Under the pieces are notes generated by a model. It worked only from the letters and a program-made list of their open reading frames with translations. It had not been told where the DNA came from and searched no databases. This document shows positions 52,411 through 61,602 of a stretch of DNA of 64,000 nt, one piece after another; within the stretch, counting starts at the first letter, position 1; every line of letters begins with the position of its first letter. The position numbers were made by a program, and so were the translations under genes. The DNA comes from Brenneria goodwinii. GTDB lineage: Bacteria > Pseudomonadota > Gammaproteobacteria > Enterobacterales > Enterobacteriaceae. Location: assembly GCF_002291445.1 (NCBI RefSeq), contig NZ_CP014137.1, positions 3,534,001 to 3,598,000 of the forward strand, in the 5' to 3' direction.

Positions 52411-52920
52411 ATGGATTCAACCAATCAGGACAAACTACTTGCCCAGGCTGAACAGATTTGTCAGCACCGTGGCGTACGCCTGACAACGCAACGTCAGGAA
52501 GTACTGCGGCTGATGGCGCAACAGACCGGCGCGATTAGCGCATACGATCTGCTCGATCTCTTACGGGTATCAGAACCCCAGGCGAAACCGCCAACGGTGT
52601 ACCGTGCATTGGACTTTCTGCTGGATCAGGGATTTATCCATCGGGTGGAATCAACCAACAGTTATGTTCTTTGCCATCACATTGAGGATCACAGCCATAC
52701 TTCGGCGCTGTTTATCTGCGATCGCTGCGGTCAGGTCACCGAACGCCAAACAGAAGGCGTAGAAGAGACGCTACGCCAGTTAGCACAGCAGGCAGGATTC
52801 ACCTTACGCCATAGCGTTATTGAAGCTCACGGATTATGCGAGGGCTGCCAGGAAGTGGCGTCCTGTAAACATCCCGGCCATTGCGATCATGACCATACCA
52901 TTCCCATTAAAAAACGCTGA
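52411..52920 (+). CDS. zur: Zinc uptake regulator Zur
   Basis: Zur is a Fur-family repressor of zinc uptake genes. The 169-residue protein has a winged HTH (LTTQRQEVLRLMAQ; KPPTVYRALDFLLDQG) and a metal/dimerisation domain with the structural zinc cysteines CDRCG and CEGCQ and a His-rich tail (HPGHCDHDH). ATG at 52411 was preferred to the ATG two codons earlier because of its spacing to GAGG and its match to the E. coli start. It lies near lexA, as in E. coli, but dinF and yjbJ are missing between. Confidence 0.95.
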   Translation: MDSTNQDKLLAQAEQICQHRGVRLTTQRQEVLRLMAQQTGAISAYDLLDLLRVSEPQAKPPTVYRALDFLLDQGFIHRVESTNSYVLCHHIEDHSHTSALFICDRCGQVTERQTEGVEETLRQLAQQAGFTLRHSVIEAHGLCEGCQEVASCKHPGHCDHDHTIPIKKR

Positions 52921-53764
52921 CGCCATTAATAATAAGGATGGGAAGGGAACATCCGCTGTCCCCGTTAATAGCGCTCAAACCGGATTTTTGCAGTCAGAAA
53001 GAAAATAAACCTGCCGTCTCTTTCCAATCCTACATTACTGCCGCCACCCCAAGTACGGTAAATGGTTAACACCTCGACACAGGATGCCATTATTCGAACT
53101 TGCGCGTGTCAACATTACCGGTTAGCAGTCGCGATTATATTGCCTTCCCATACCTTTAACTTGTTTTTCAGCCGATTATTTTGGCGACCGTAACCGTATC
53201 AGAGGTTAGTCGCCATTTGATCATGCGTATCTGTAACTCGTCATACTGCAAGTTGCATGTGCGTTGGCTTTGTTACCCGCCCCATACCTGTGGCTCGTCC
53301 CTACGGGGCCGCAGCAAGCGGCGTTCAAATCGGTTCCCGTGGTCGCTACCTTCCTGCAACTCGAATTATTTAAAGTATAGTTTATTCTTTAAGTATTATC
53401 TTGTACGCTGACTCGCTCTTTATTCATAGCAAATATTGCCATATAAAGTGAATTTTCGCACTATCGGCAAAAGCCAGTAATGGAATAAAAAAATATCAAA
53501 GCGAGAAAAAAACGCACCTAAATATTAACTATAGACGATAGTTTCACTTTATTATTTAAATAGGGTTTCAAAGAGCATCATTAATAATCTAATTAAGAAA
53601 ACGATCGGTAATGTCGCAACAAATCAAATAGGCGAAATGCAACAGAATGTAGCGGTAATATTGAATACGCATGAAAGAAGGAAACAACATCGCCCCAAAA
53701 TATGAGGCGAGTATCAAACGAAAATGGCAGGTCGGATGGATGACCGGCAGTCAACGCGCCGGCA
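52921..53764. other. Gene-free gap between zur and lexA
   Basis: An 844-base stretch with no convincing gene. It holds a dispersed palindromic repeat (53236-53380). The rest is A/T-rich, with short frames lacking ribosome sites. In E. coli K-12 this place holds dinF and yjbJ; no remnant of either was recognised. Confidence 0.6.
53236..53380 (+). repeat. Dispersed palindromic repeat, longest copy
   Basis: It runs from ACTCGTCATACTGCAAGTTG through GCGTTGGC and GGCGTTCAAATC to CTTCCTGCAACTCGAATTAT. The ends are imperfect inverted repeats (CAAGTTGCA / TGCAACTCG). The same blocks in the same order occur at 9300-9447 (minus) and, degenerate, at 4901-4990. It resembles a MITE-like intergenic repeat family. 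Confidence 0.7.
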
Positions 53765-54373
53765 TCAGCTCCAGTCGCCGTTGCGAATAACACCGACGGC
53801 CAGCCCCTCAATAGAGAAACTTTGTTGACGCAGGTCGACAACGATAGGAGAAAACTCTTCGTTTTCAGCCAGGAGATGAACGGTGTTGCCCTGCTTTTTC
53901 AAGCGCTTGACGGTGACTTCGTCTTCAATGCGCGCCACAACAACCTGTCCGTTATGGACATCCTGCGTTTTATGCACAGCCAGTAAATCACCATCCATAA
54001 TGCCAATGTCTTTCATCGACATCCCGCTGACGCGTAACAGAAAATCGGCGCTGGGTTTGAACATTGACGGATCGACCTGATAATGACATTCAATATGCTG
54101 CTGGGCTAAAAGCGGTTCACCCGCGGCTACGCGGCCAATCAGCGGAATGCCAGCCTCTTCCTCCATCAGCAGACGAATACCGCGTGATGCGCCGGACACA
54201 ATTTCAATTACGCCTTTACGCGCCAATGCCTTCAGATGCTCTTCTGCGGCATTCGGTGAACGAAATCCCAGCTGCTGGGCTATTTCCGCTCGCGTTGGCG
54301 GCATACCGGTCTGCGCTAGATGATCGCGGATCAGGTCATAAACCTGCTGCTGTCTGGCTGTTAATGCTTTCAT
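53765..54373 (-). CDS. lexA: SOS repressor LexA
   Basis: LexA represses SOS genes and self-cleaves when RecA is activated. The 202 residues match E. coli. The winged HTH is at about 28-48 (TRAEIAQQLGFRSPNAAEEH). The cleavage site is Ala-Gly in RVAAGEPLL (84-85). The catalytic dyad is Ser119 (VSGMSMKD) and Lys156. Two SOS boxes lie just upstream, so it is autoregulated. In E. coli dinF follows; here it does not. Confidence 0.98.
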   Translation of the reverse strand: MKALTARQQQVYDLIRDHLAQTGMPPTRAEIAQQLGFRSPNAAEEHLKALARKGVIEIVSGASRGIRLLMEEEAGIPLIGRVAAGEPLLAQQHIECHYQVDPSMFKPSADFLLRVSGMSMKDIGIMDGDLLAVHKTQDVHNGQVVVARIEDEVTVKRLKKQGNTVHLLAENEEFSPIVVDLRQQSFSIEGLAVGVIRNGDWS

Positions 54374-54381
54374 TCCGCCCC

Positions 54382-54397
54382 CTGGTTGTTTATACAG
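54382..54397. promoter_or_regulatory. LexA (SOS) box 1 of lexA
   Basis: On the minus strand CTGTATAAACAACCAG, near the consensus CTGT-N8-ACAG with CCAG at one end. It corresponds to the second E. coli lexA box (CTGTATATACACCCAG). It lies 9 bases before the lexA start. Confidence 0.85.
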
Positions 54398-54402
54398 TTT
54401 TG

Positions 54403-54418
54403 CTGTGAGTATATACAG
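54403..54418. promoter_or_regulatory. LexA (SOS) box 2 of lexA
   Basis: CTGTATATACTCACAG on the minus strand fits CTGT-N8-ACAG perfectly and is identical to the first E. coli lexA box. Five bases separate the two boxes. Confidence 0.95.
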
Positions 54419-54481
54419 CTAATTGCCAATTGGGAACCGGGATGTGAGTAAACCTCGGTTTTTATTAATTTCTGGAAGCCT

Positions 54482-54847
54482 TCACGCAAAATGCCGCCAG
54501 AGAATACAGCCCCAGACGACAGCCGCCAGCAAAATGGCGACAAACACCGCTGCCGAACCAATGTCCTTTGCGCGGCCCGATAATTCATGGCGTTCAAGAC
54601 CAACGCGATCGACCACCGCTTCGATCGCACTGTTAACCAGTTCAAATAACATGATCAACACCACGGCTCCGATAAGCAGCAGTTTTTCCACCAAGGTTAT
54701 TGATAACAGACAGGCGATGATCGCTCCAACAATAGCCAGCAGCGTTTCCTGGCGAAATGCCGCTTCATGCCGCCATACCTGCTTCAATCCCTGAAGGGAA
54801 TAGCCGGTTGCTTTGATTATCCGGGTCAGCCCCGACGCTTTATTCAT
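54482..54847 (-). CDS. dgkA: Diacylglycerol kinase
   Basis: DgkA recycles diacylglycerol to phosphatidic acid in the inner membrane. The 121-residue protein has three membrane segments and the family motif ELVNSAIEAVVDR (about 69-81) with the catalytic Glu. It is divergent from plsB and downstream of lexA on the opposite side of the SOS boxes... that is, between lexA and plsB, as in E. coli. Confidence 0.97.
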   Translation of the reverse strand: MNKASGLTRIIKATGYSLQGLKQVWRHEAAFRQETLLAIVGAIIACLLSITLVEKLLLIGAVVLIMLFELVNSAIEAVVDRVGLERHELSGRAKDIGSAAVFVAILLAAVVWGCILWRHFA

Positions 54848-54974
54848 CTATCCTCCATTATTTATCAACGCTCGCTCACGTTTTAACGCTTTCCCGTTGT
54901 CTTATCACAACAGATCTCCAGCGCAGTTTCTGGTATCCTTGCGACGCATTGCTAACAAGAGGCTTCAAGTTGTT

Positions 54975-57443
54975 ATGTCAGGTTGGCGTAAAATTTATTA
55001 TAACCTATTGAATTTTCCACTCAAACTGTTAGTGAAGAGTAAGGTAATTCCCATAGACCCCGTGGCCGAACTGGGGTTGGATCCCTCGCGCCCGATCCTC
55101 TATGTGCTGCCTTATAATTCGCAGGCGGATTTACTCACGCTAAGGGCGAAGTGCCAGGCGTTAGGTCTCCCGGATCCGCTTCAGCCGGTCGATATCGGCG
55201 GCGTGCAGTTACCCAGTCATGTCTTCATTAATGACGGTCCACGCGTTTTCCGCTACTACGTTCCCAAGCAGGAATCGATCAAGCTGTTCCACGACTACCT
55301 GGATTTGCATCAAAACAATCCTGAACTGGACGTGCAGATGGTGCCGGTATCCGTCATGTTTGGCCGTTCTCCGGGCCGCGAAGGGCAAAATCAAACGCCG
55401 CATCTGCGCCTGCTCAACGGTATAGAGAAATTTTTTGCCGTATTGTGGCTGGGCAGAGACAGTTTTGTCCGTTTTTCCAGTCCGGTGTCATTACGCTATA
55501 TGGCGACCGAGCACGGCACGGATAAAACCATCGCTCACAAGCTCGCCCGCGTCGCCCGCATGCATTTCGCACGCCAGCGTTTGGCTGCGGTCGGCCCGCG
55601 TCTTCCGGTGCGTCAGGAGTTGTTCAACAAACTGCTTAACTCCAAAGCGATCAAAAAAGCCGTTGATGATGAAGCGCGCAGCAAAAAGCTCTCTCATGAG
55701 CGAGCGCAGCAAAACGCCATTGCCCTGATGGAAGAGATTGCCGCCGATTTCTCTTATGAAGCCATTCGCTTATCCGATCGGGTATTAGGCTGGACCTGGA
55801 ACCGTCTCTATCAGGGGATCAACGTTCACAACGCCGAACGCGTACGCCAACTGGCGCAAGACGGACATGAAATTGTCTATGTGCCCTGCCACCGCAGCCA
55901 CATGGACTACCTGCTGCTGTCCTACGTACTCTATCATCAGGGGCTGGTGCCTCCGCACATTGCCGCCGGGATCAACCTGAACTTCTGGCCGGCCGGGCCG
56001 ATCTTCCGCCGGCTGGGGGCATTCTTCATCCGCCGCACGTTTAAAGGCAACAAGCTGTATTCCACTATTTTCCGTGAGTATCTGGGCGAACTCTTTACCC
56101 GCGGCTACTCCGTCGAATATTTTATGGAAGGCGGACGCTCACGCACCGGGCGGTTACTGGAACCGAAAACCGGCACGCTGGCCATGACGATTCAGGCCAT
56201 GTTGCGTGGCGGTACGCGCCCTATCACCCTGGTGCCGATCTATGTGGGTTATGAACACGTGATGGAAGTCGGCACCTATGCGAAAGAGCTGCGCGGCGCG
56301 ACGAAAGAGAAAGAAGGCTTTATGCAGATGGTGCACGGCTTGCGCAAACTGCGCAACCTGGGACAAGGCTATGTGAATTTCGGCGAGCCTTTGCCGTTAA
56401 CCGCCTATCTGAACCAGCATGTGCCGCAATGGCGCGATGCCATTGATCCCATTGAAGCGCAGCGGCCAAGCTGGCTAACGCCCACGGTACAGAATGTCGC
56501 GATGGATATCATGACGCGCATCAACAACGCCGCCGCGGCGAATGCCATGAATCTCTGTTCCACGGCATTACTGGCTTCACGTCAGCGTTCCCTGACCAGA
56601 GAGCAAATGCATGAACAGTTGGATTGCTACCTGCAACTCCTGCGCAATGTGCCTTACCATAAAGACATCACGGCGCCTGAAAAAACGCCCGCTGAATTGC
56701 TGGAACATGCGTTGAGCATGGATAAATTCGAGGTCGAGAAAGACAGTATCGGCGATATCATCATCCTGCCGCGGGAGCAGGCGGTGCTGATGACCTATTA
56801 CCGTAATAATATCCAACATCTGCTGATCCTGCCGTCGCTGATCGCCAGTATGGCGATCCATCACCGCCATATAACCATGACCGAATTGATCCGCCAGATT
56901 ACGCTGATCTATCCCCTGCTCCAGGCGGAACTGTTCCTGCATTACAGCAAAGAGGAACTGCCGGCGGTGCTATCCGCACTGACGGAGGAGCTGGCGCGGC
57001 AACAGTTGCTGTCTGTCAAAGAAGAGGCGTTGTTTATCAACCCGGCGCGTATCCGTACGCTGCAGCTATTAGCGGCGGGAGTGCGTGAAACACTGCAGCG
57101 CTACGCCATCACGCTGTCGTTGCTGGGGGCGACCCCAGGCATCAATCGCGGAACGCTGGAAAAAGAGAGCCGGAATATGGCGCAACGGCTGTCGGTCCTG
57201 CACGGCATTAATGCACCGGAGTTTTTCGACAAAGCGGTATTCTCCACGCTGGTCGCCACCTTGCGCAGCGAAGGTTACATCACTGACAGCAGCGAGGCGC
57301 CTCAGAGCGATATCCTGGAGATATACAATACGCTGGGCAATTTGATCACTCCGGAGGTGCGACTGACGATTGAAAGCGCCAGTTCAGCCGCTGAAGCGGA
57401 AAACGTGAAAACCCAAACCGAGGAAGCGCCTCCTCAGGCGTAA
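54975..57443 (+). CDS. plsB: Glycerol-3-phosphate acyltransferase
   Basis: PlsB transfers an acyl group from acyl-ACP or acyl-CoA to sn-1 of glycerol-3-phosphate, the first step of phospholipid synthesis, at the inner membrane. The 822-residue protein has the catalytic HX4D motif in CHRSHMDYLL (about 305), the GPIFRRLGAFFIRR block, the glycerol-phosphate motif FMEGGRSRTGRLLEPK and VPIYVGYE. ATG at 54975 (MSGWRKIYYN) matches the family; the longer frame overlaps the dgkA promoter region. Confidence 0.97.
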   Translation: MSGWRKIYYNLLNFPLKLLVKSKVIPIDPVAELGLDPSRPILYVLPYNSQADLLTLRAKCQALGLPDPLQPVDIGGVQLPSHVFINDGPRVFRYYVPKQESIKLFHDYLDLHQNNPELDVQMVPVSVMFGRSPGREGQNQTPHLRLLNGIEKFFAVLWLGRDSFVRFSSPVSLRYMATEHGTDKTIAHKLARVARMHFARQRLAAVGPRLPVRQELFNKLLNSKAIKKAVDDEARSKKLSHERAQQNAIALMEEIAADFSYEAIRLSDRVLGWTWNRLYQGINVHNAERVRQLAQDGHEIVYVPCHRSHMDYLLLSYVLYHQGLVPPHIAAGINLNFWPAGPIFRRLGAFFIRRTFKGNKLYSTIFREYLGELFTRGYSVEYFMEGGRSRTGRLLEPKTGTLAMTIQAMLRGGTRPITLVPIYVGYEHVMEVGTYAKELRGATKEKEGFMQMVHGLRKLRNLGQGYVNFGEPLPLTAYLNQHVPQWRDAIDPIEAQRPSWLTPTVQNVAMDIMTRINNAAAANAMNLCSTALLASRQRSLTREQMHEQLDCYLQLLRNVPYHKDITAPEKTPAELLEHALSMDKFEVEKDSIGDIIILPREQAVLMTYYRNNIQHLLILPSLIASMAIHHRHITMTELIRQITLIYPLLQAELFLHYSKEELPAVLSALTEELARQQLLSVKEEALFINPARIRTLQLLAAGVRETLQRYAITLSLLGATPGINRGTLEKESRNMAQRLSVLHGINAPEFFDKAVFSTLVATLRSEGYITDSSEAPQSDILEIYNTLGNLITPEVRLTIESASSAAEAENVKTQTEEAPPQA

Positions 57444-57460
57444 TACCTGGCAAAAGAGAA

Positions 57461-57631
57461 AGGCGGCGAAGATATCGCCGCTTCAGACTGCTGAAAAGCC
57501 TCTTATTAGGAGAAACACGGGGGGAGGTTCCCGCAGGGACGCCTCACCCCCGTGGTCGCTCCGGGTATCTCGATCTCATCACAATGGGTTTGTCATCAAA
57601 CTCAGGCGGCGAAGATATCGCCGCCTTTTTT
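57461..57631 (+). terminator. Array of stem-loops between plsB and ubiA
   Basis: Two copies of AGGCGGCGAAGATATCGCCGC, each a hairpin (57461-57484 and 57603-57627), flank a third, GC-rich hairpin (CACGGGGGGAGG / CCTCACCCCCGTG, about 57515-57556). The second copy ends in a T-run and can terminate plsB. The first lacks it. The unit looks like a duplicated terminator stem. ubiA converges on this point. Confidence 0.65.
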
Positions 57632-57646
57632 GCATCAGTGACCCGC

Positions 57647-58519
57647 CTACAGACCGAACAAAACGCCAATAAACAGCGCCATGCCAACGTAGTTATTATT
57701 CTTGAACGCCCGGAAGCACGCGTTCCGTTCCCGCCCGGCAATCAGTTTCTGCTGGTAAACAAATAGCCCGGCCGCAATCAGCAGCGCCACGTAAAATAGC
57801 GGCCCCAGCGCTATCATATAGCCAAGAGACGCCAGCAGCAGCAACACGGCCAATTGCAGCAAACCAATAATCAAAGTATCAAAACGGCCGAATAAGATAG
57901 CGGTGGATTTGATGCCGATCTTGAGGTCGTCATCCCGATCGACCATGGCGTACTGGGTATCGTATGCTACCGTCCAACAGACATAAGCCAGAAACATCAT
58001 CCAGCAGGTAACGGGCAGCGATTCGCTAACCGCCGCATAGGCCATCGGTATCGACCAGCCAAACGCCGCACCCAGCACAAACTGCGGCAGGTGGCTGACG
58101 CGCTTCATAAACGGATATATCCACGCCAGCGCCAGCCCGGCGACCGAAAGCCAGATGGTCATCCTATTCAGCGTCAGAACCAGGAAAAATGCCAGCATAA
58201 CCAACACCACAAACAGGATTTTCGCAGACAGCTCGCTGACCAGGCCGCTGGGCAGCGGACGTGAAGCCGTACGCTTCACATGTCCGTCAAAATGGCGATC
58301 GGCATAATCGTTAATCACGCAGCCGGCCGCCCGCATCAAAAAGACGCCGGCAACAAAAACCAGTAATGTCCACGGCTCAGGCGCGCCTCGTCCAGCCAGC
58401 CATAATGCCCACAAAGTCGGCCACAGCAGCAACAGAGAACCTATCGGCTTATCAATACGCATCAACCGACAATAAGCCAGCCATTTCCCCGCTGTTACAC
58501 TTCTTTCCAACGGACTCAT
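57647..58519 (-). CDS. ubiA: 4-hydroxybenzoate octaprenyltransferase
   Basis: UbiA joins the octaprenyl chain (from IspB) to 4-hydroxybenzoate (from UbiC) in ubiquinone synthesis, in the inner membrane. The 290-residue protein has about eight or nine membrane segments and both aspartate motifs: NDYADRHFDGH (about 70-80) and DRDDDLKIGIKS (about 193-204). It lies 15 bases after the ubiC stop, in the ubiC-ubiA operon. Confidence 0.97.
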   Translation of the reverse strand: MSPLERSVTAGKWLAYCRLMRIDKPIGSLLLLWPTLWALWLAGRGAPEPWTLLVFVAGVFLMRAAGCVINDYADRHFDGHVKRTASRPLPSGLVSELSAKILFVVLVMLAFFLVLTLNRMTIWLSVAGLALAWIYPFMKRVSHLPQFVLGAAFGWSIPMAYAAVSESLPVTCWMMFLAYVCWTVAYDTQYAMVDRDDDLKIGIKSTAILFGRFDTLIIGLLQLAVLLLLASLGYMIALGPLFYVALLIAAGLFVYQQKLIAGRERNACFRAFKNNNYVGMALFIGVLFGL

Positions 58520-58534
58520 CTCCTCAATTACCGG

Positions 58535-59056
58535 TTAGCCTTCGCGGCTATCCATCAAATAAAGCGGTGCCTCTGATAAAAACAACTCGGTCAACAACAA
58601 CGGATGACCGGAAAGGCACAAACGGGAACGCCGCGCCCACAACCCATCACAGAGTCCGGTATGTATGTAATCACGCGTCAGGGCGTCATGCTGAAAAAGA
58701 TAACGCCCCAGCGGCACATCGCCGATTTTCGTCAGGTCGATACCGGCATCCTCCAGCGTTTGCCGGGGAATCAGGGTTCGGCCGAATAACCAGGGGCGCT
58801 CGTCACCATAAAGCACAACCTCACGCAGCCAATAGCGGTCGCTGACGGGCAGGTGCGCAAGCTCATCATTCAATTCCCCCGGCGCAATAAAGCGTTCATT
58901 AGCGACGGATACCGTCAGCCGCTCGCAATAGCCGTCAAGACGCTGCGTCATTGAAGCCGTTTCCATCAGCCAGTCTTTGATATGCCCAGAAATGATTGCA
59001 GGTGGATCGACAAACCATTCAATCGTGTGCAGGGAAAATTGCGCCCCATCAGACAT
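58535..59056 (-). CDS. ubiC: Chorismate pyruvate-lyase
   Basis: UbiC converts chorismate to 4-hydroxybenzoate and pyruvate, the first committed step of ubiquinone synthesis. The 173-residue protein has the family segments SMTQRLDGYCERLTV, WLREVVLYGDERPWLFGRTL (catalytic Arg and Glu region) and LGRYLFQHD near 120. Operon with ubiA. A 334-base gap to groEL holds its promoter region and the groEL terminator. Confidence 0.95.
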   Translation of the reverse strand: MSDGAQFSLHTIEWFVDPPAIISGHIKDWLMETASMTQRLDGYCERLTVSVANERFIAPGELNDELAHLPVSDRYWLREVVLYGDERPWLFGRTLIPRQTLEDAGIDLTKIGDVPLGRYLFQHDALTRDYIHTGLCDGLWARRSRLCLSGHPLLLTELFLSEAPLYLMDSREG

Positions 59057-59271
59057 TATCCCTACTCCGCTCAGGGGTGATTGGTAAATAAAGTAAGCGT
59101 TTCATATTGTAGCGCAGAATAGCGCCTTGATAACACGTTCTAACCCTATGGATACCTGATACGGCAACATTTTCGCAATTCGGCCCGGGTAGTAGAAAGT
59201 CAAAAAAAAGGATGAAAATCAAGGAAAAAACAAAGCGGAAAACAGAAGCCGACGACTAACGGGCGATAAAA

Positions 59272-59314
59272 TAAAAGGCGCTGACTCGTGTTATCCACCA
59301 GACAGCGCCTTTTG
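59272..59314 (-). terminator. Terminator after groEL
   Basis: AAAAGGCGCTG pairs with CAGCGCCTTTT around a 20-base loop. T residues follow on the minus strand (TTTTATTTT). It lies about 80 bases after the groEL stop. Confidence 0.85.
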
Positions 59315-59390
59315 TACAGCATCGAAAAAACAGATGTAAAGCCGGTCAAGCCGCCATTAAGGCATTAGCCCGCATGACGGCGACGCCGCA

Positions 59391-61043
59391 TTACATCATT
59401 CCACCCATACCGCCCATGCCGCCCATACCACCGGCAGCACCTAAATCTACTTTTTCTTCTTTCGGCAGATCGGTAACCATACATTCGGTGGTGATCATCA
59501 GGCCGGCAACAGAAGCGGCGTATTGCAGAGCGGAACGGGTAACCTTGGTTGGATCCAGGATACCGAATTCCAGCATGTTGCCGTATTCTTCAGTCGCCGC
59601 GTTGTAGCCGTAGTCGCCTTTGCCCGCTTTAACATTGTTAGCGATAACTGAAGCTTCTTCGCCGGCGTTGACCACGATCTGACGCAGAGGTGATTCCATC
59701 GCGCGCAGCGCAACTTTGATACCCACGTTCTGATCTTCGTTGTCGCCTTTCAGACCAGACGCAGAGACAGAGGAAGCGGCACGAATCAGCGCTACGCCGC
59801 CACCGGCAACCACGCCTTCTTCCACCGCGGCGCGGGTAGCGTGCAGGGCATCTTCAACGCGCGCTTTCTTCTCTTTCATTTCAACTTCAGTTGCGGCGCC
59901 GACTTTGATAACGGCTACGCCGCCAGCCAGTTTAGCCACACGTTCCTGCAGTTTTTCTTTGTCGTAGTCTGAAGTCGCATCTTCAATCTGCTGACGGATC
60001 TGAGCAACACGGCCTTCGATAGTCGCTTGGTCGCCCACGCCATCGATGATGATGGTGGTATCTTTGTTGATAACAACGCGTTTGGCCTGACCCAGATCTT
60101 CCAGCGTGGTTTTTTCCAGCTCCAGACCGATCTCTTCAGAGATCACCGTACCGGCGGTCAGGGTAGCGATATCTTGCAGCATGGCTTTACGACGGTCGCC
60201 GAAACCAGGCGCCTTAACAGCGGCCACTTTCACAATACCGCGCATGGTGTTAACCACCAATGTCGCCAGCGCTTCGCCTTCAACATCTTCCGCGATGATC
60301 AGCAGCGGTTTGCCCGCTTTGGCAACGGCTTCCAGAACCGGCAGCATTTCACGGATGTTGGAGATTTTTTTATCGGCCAGCAGGATGAACGGGCTTTCCA
60401 ACTCAATAGAACCGGTTTCCGGTTTGTTGATGAAGTAAGGGGACAGATAGCCGCGATCGAACTGCATACCTTCAACAACGTCCAGTTCGTCTTGCAGGCC
60501 GGTGCCTTCTTCAACGGTGATAACGCCTTCTTTACCGACTTTTTCCATCGCTTCTGCAATCAGTTTACCCACGGTTTCGTCGGAGTTTGCAGAGATGGTG
60601 CCAACCTGTGCGATAGCTTTGAAATCAGAGCAAGGAACAGATTGTTTTTTCAATTCTTCAACCGCGGCGATCACGGCTTTATCGATACCGCGTTTTAAAT
60701 CCATCGGGTTCATGCCCGCAGCAACGGCTTTCAGACCTTCTGTGATGATGGACTGAGCCAGTACGGTTGCGGTGGTGGTGCCGTCGCCTGCCGCGTCGTT
60801 CGCTTTAGAGGCAACTTCTTTCACCATCTGAGCGCCCATGTTTTCGAACTTGTCTTCCAGCTCGATTTCACGCGCTACAGAAACGCCGTCTTTAGTGATG
60901 TTCGGTGCGCCGAAAGATTTATCCAGGACAACGTTACGGCCTTTAGGGCCCAGGGTAACTTTCACTGCATCAGCCAGTACATTCACGCCGCGCAGCATTT
61001 TTACGCGAGCGTCATTACCGAATTTTACGTCTTTAGCTGCCAT
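59391..61043 (-). CDS. groEL: Chaperonin GroEL (Hsp60)
   Basis: GroEL forms the double-heptamer folding chamber that works with GroES. The 550-residue protein starts MAAKDVKFGNDARVKMLRGV. It has the nucleotide loop GDGTTTATVLA (about 86-96) with D87, and the conserved AAVEEGVVAGGGVAL (about 404-418). The C-terminal tail has GGM repeats (GGMGGMGGMGGMM). It follows groES by 46 bases. Confidence 0.99.
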   Translation of the reverse strand: MAAKDVKFGNDARVKMLRGVNVLADAVKVTLGPKGRNVVLDKSFGAPNITKDGVSVAREIELEDKFENMGAQMVKEVASKANDAAGDGTTTATVLAQSIITEGLKAVAAGMNPMDLKRGIDKAVIAAVEELKKQSVPCSDFKAIAQVGTISANSDETVGKLIAEAMEKVGKEGVITVEEGTGLQDELDVVEGMQFDRGYLSPYFINKPETGSIELESPFILLADKKISNIREMLPVLEAVAKAGKPLLIIAEDVEGEALATLVVNTMRGIVKVAAVKAPGFGDRRKAMLQDIATLTAGTVISEEIGLELEKTTLEDLGQAKRVVINKDTTIIIDGVGDQATIEGRVAQIRQQIEDATSDYDKEKLQERVAKLAGGVAVIKVGAATEVEMKEKKARVEDALHATRAAVEEGVVAGGGVALIRAASSVSASGLKGDNEDQNVGIKVALRAMESPLRQIVVNAGEEASVIANNVKAGKGDYGYNAATEEYGNMLEFGILDPTKVTRSALQYAASVAGLMITTECMVTDLPKEEKVDLGAAGGMGGMGGMGGMM

Positions 61044-61089
61044 TGGTGTATTTCCCTTAAATTCGTTCAGTTCAGGTGATTACGCGTAA

Positions 61090-61383
61090 TTACGCTTCAA
61101 CAATTGCCAGAATGTCGCTTTCAGACATGATCAAGACTTCTTCGTTATCGATCTTCTCTGCCTTCACGCCATAGCCATCATTGAAAATGACAATATCGCC
61201 GACTTTCACATCCAGCGGTTTAACTTCACCGTTTTCCAGGATGCGCCCATGGCCGATGGCCAGTACTTCACCACGGGTAGATTTACCTGCAGCGGAGCCG
61301 GTCAGAACGATACCGCCAGCAGATTTGGACTCAACTTCTTTGCGCTTGACGATCACGCGGTCATGCAATGGACGAATTTTCAT
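61090..61383 (-). CDS. groES: Co-chaperonin GroES (Hsp10)
   Basis: GroES is the heptameric lid of the GroEL chamber. The 97-residue protein starts MKIRPLHDRVIVKRKEVESK and has the mobile loop SAGGIVLTGSA (about 22-32). ATG at 61383 has AAAGGAG upstream; the nine-codon longer frame has no such site. A sigma-32 promoter lies about 80 bases upstream. Confidence 0.99.
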   Translation of the reverse strand: MKIRPLHDRVIVKRKEVESKSAGGIVLTGSAAGKSTRGEVLAIGHGRILENGEVKPLDVKVGDIVIFNDGYGVKAEKIDNEEVLIMSESDILAIVEA

Positions 61384-61463
61384 TGATAGCTCTCCTTTGA
61401 GAAAGTCCATATCAGTTTAGGATAAACGCCAGCTATGCCTTCATATCTGGCCTTGTGGTGATT

Positions 61464-61493
61464 TAAGTGGGGGCAATTCTTTTTCCTTCAAGG
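61464..61493 (-). promoter_or_regulatory. Sigma-32 (heat-shock) promoter of groES-groEL
   Basis: On the minus strand -35 CCTTGAAG and -10 CCCCCACTTA are separated by 13 bases, close to the sigma-32 consensus CTTGAA-N(13-15)-CCCCATNT and to the E. coli groE promoter (CCCCTTGAAGGGG). It lies 80 bases before groES. Confidence 0.85.
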
Positions 61494-61540
61494 GGGGAAA
61501 TTTATTTTTTTTGCATCTAATGATGTTTTTTGTCACCCAC

Positions 61541-61580
61541 AAAACAAAAAACAAGGATTATCAACCAGATAATCCTTGTT
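61541..61580 (-). terminator. Terminator after fxsA
   Basis: AACAAGGATTATC pairs with GATAATCCTTGTT around five bases, followed on the minus strand by TTTTTGTTTTG. It insulates groES-groEL from fxsA. Confidence 0.88.
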
Positions 61581-61602
61581 CATTATGTAACTTATCTAAC
61601 AC

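Noticed and set aside
60027..60698. 223-codon plus-strand frame
   Set aside because: It is antisense to groEL. Codon constraint of groEL explains the long open frame.
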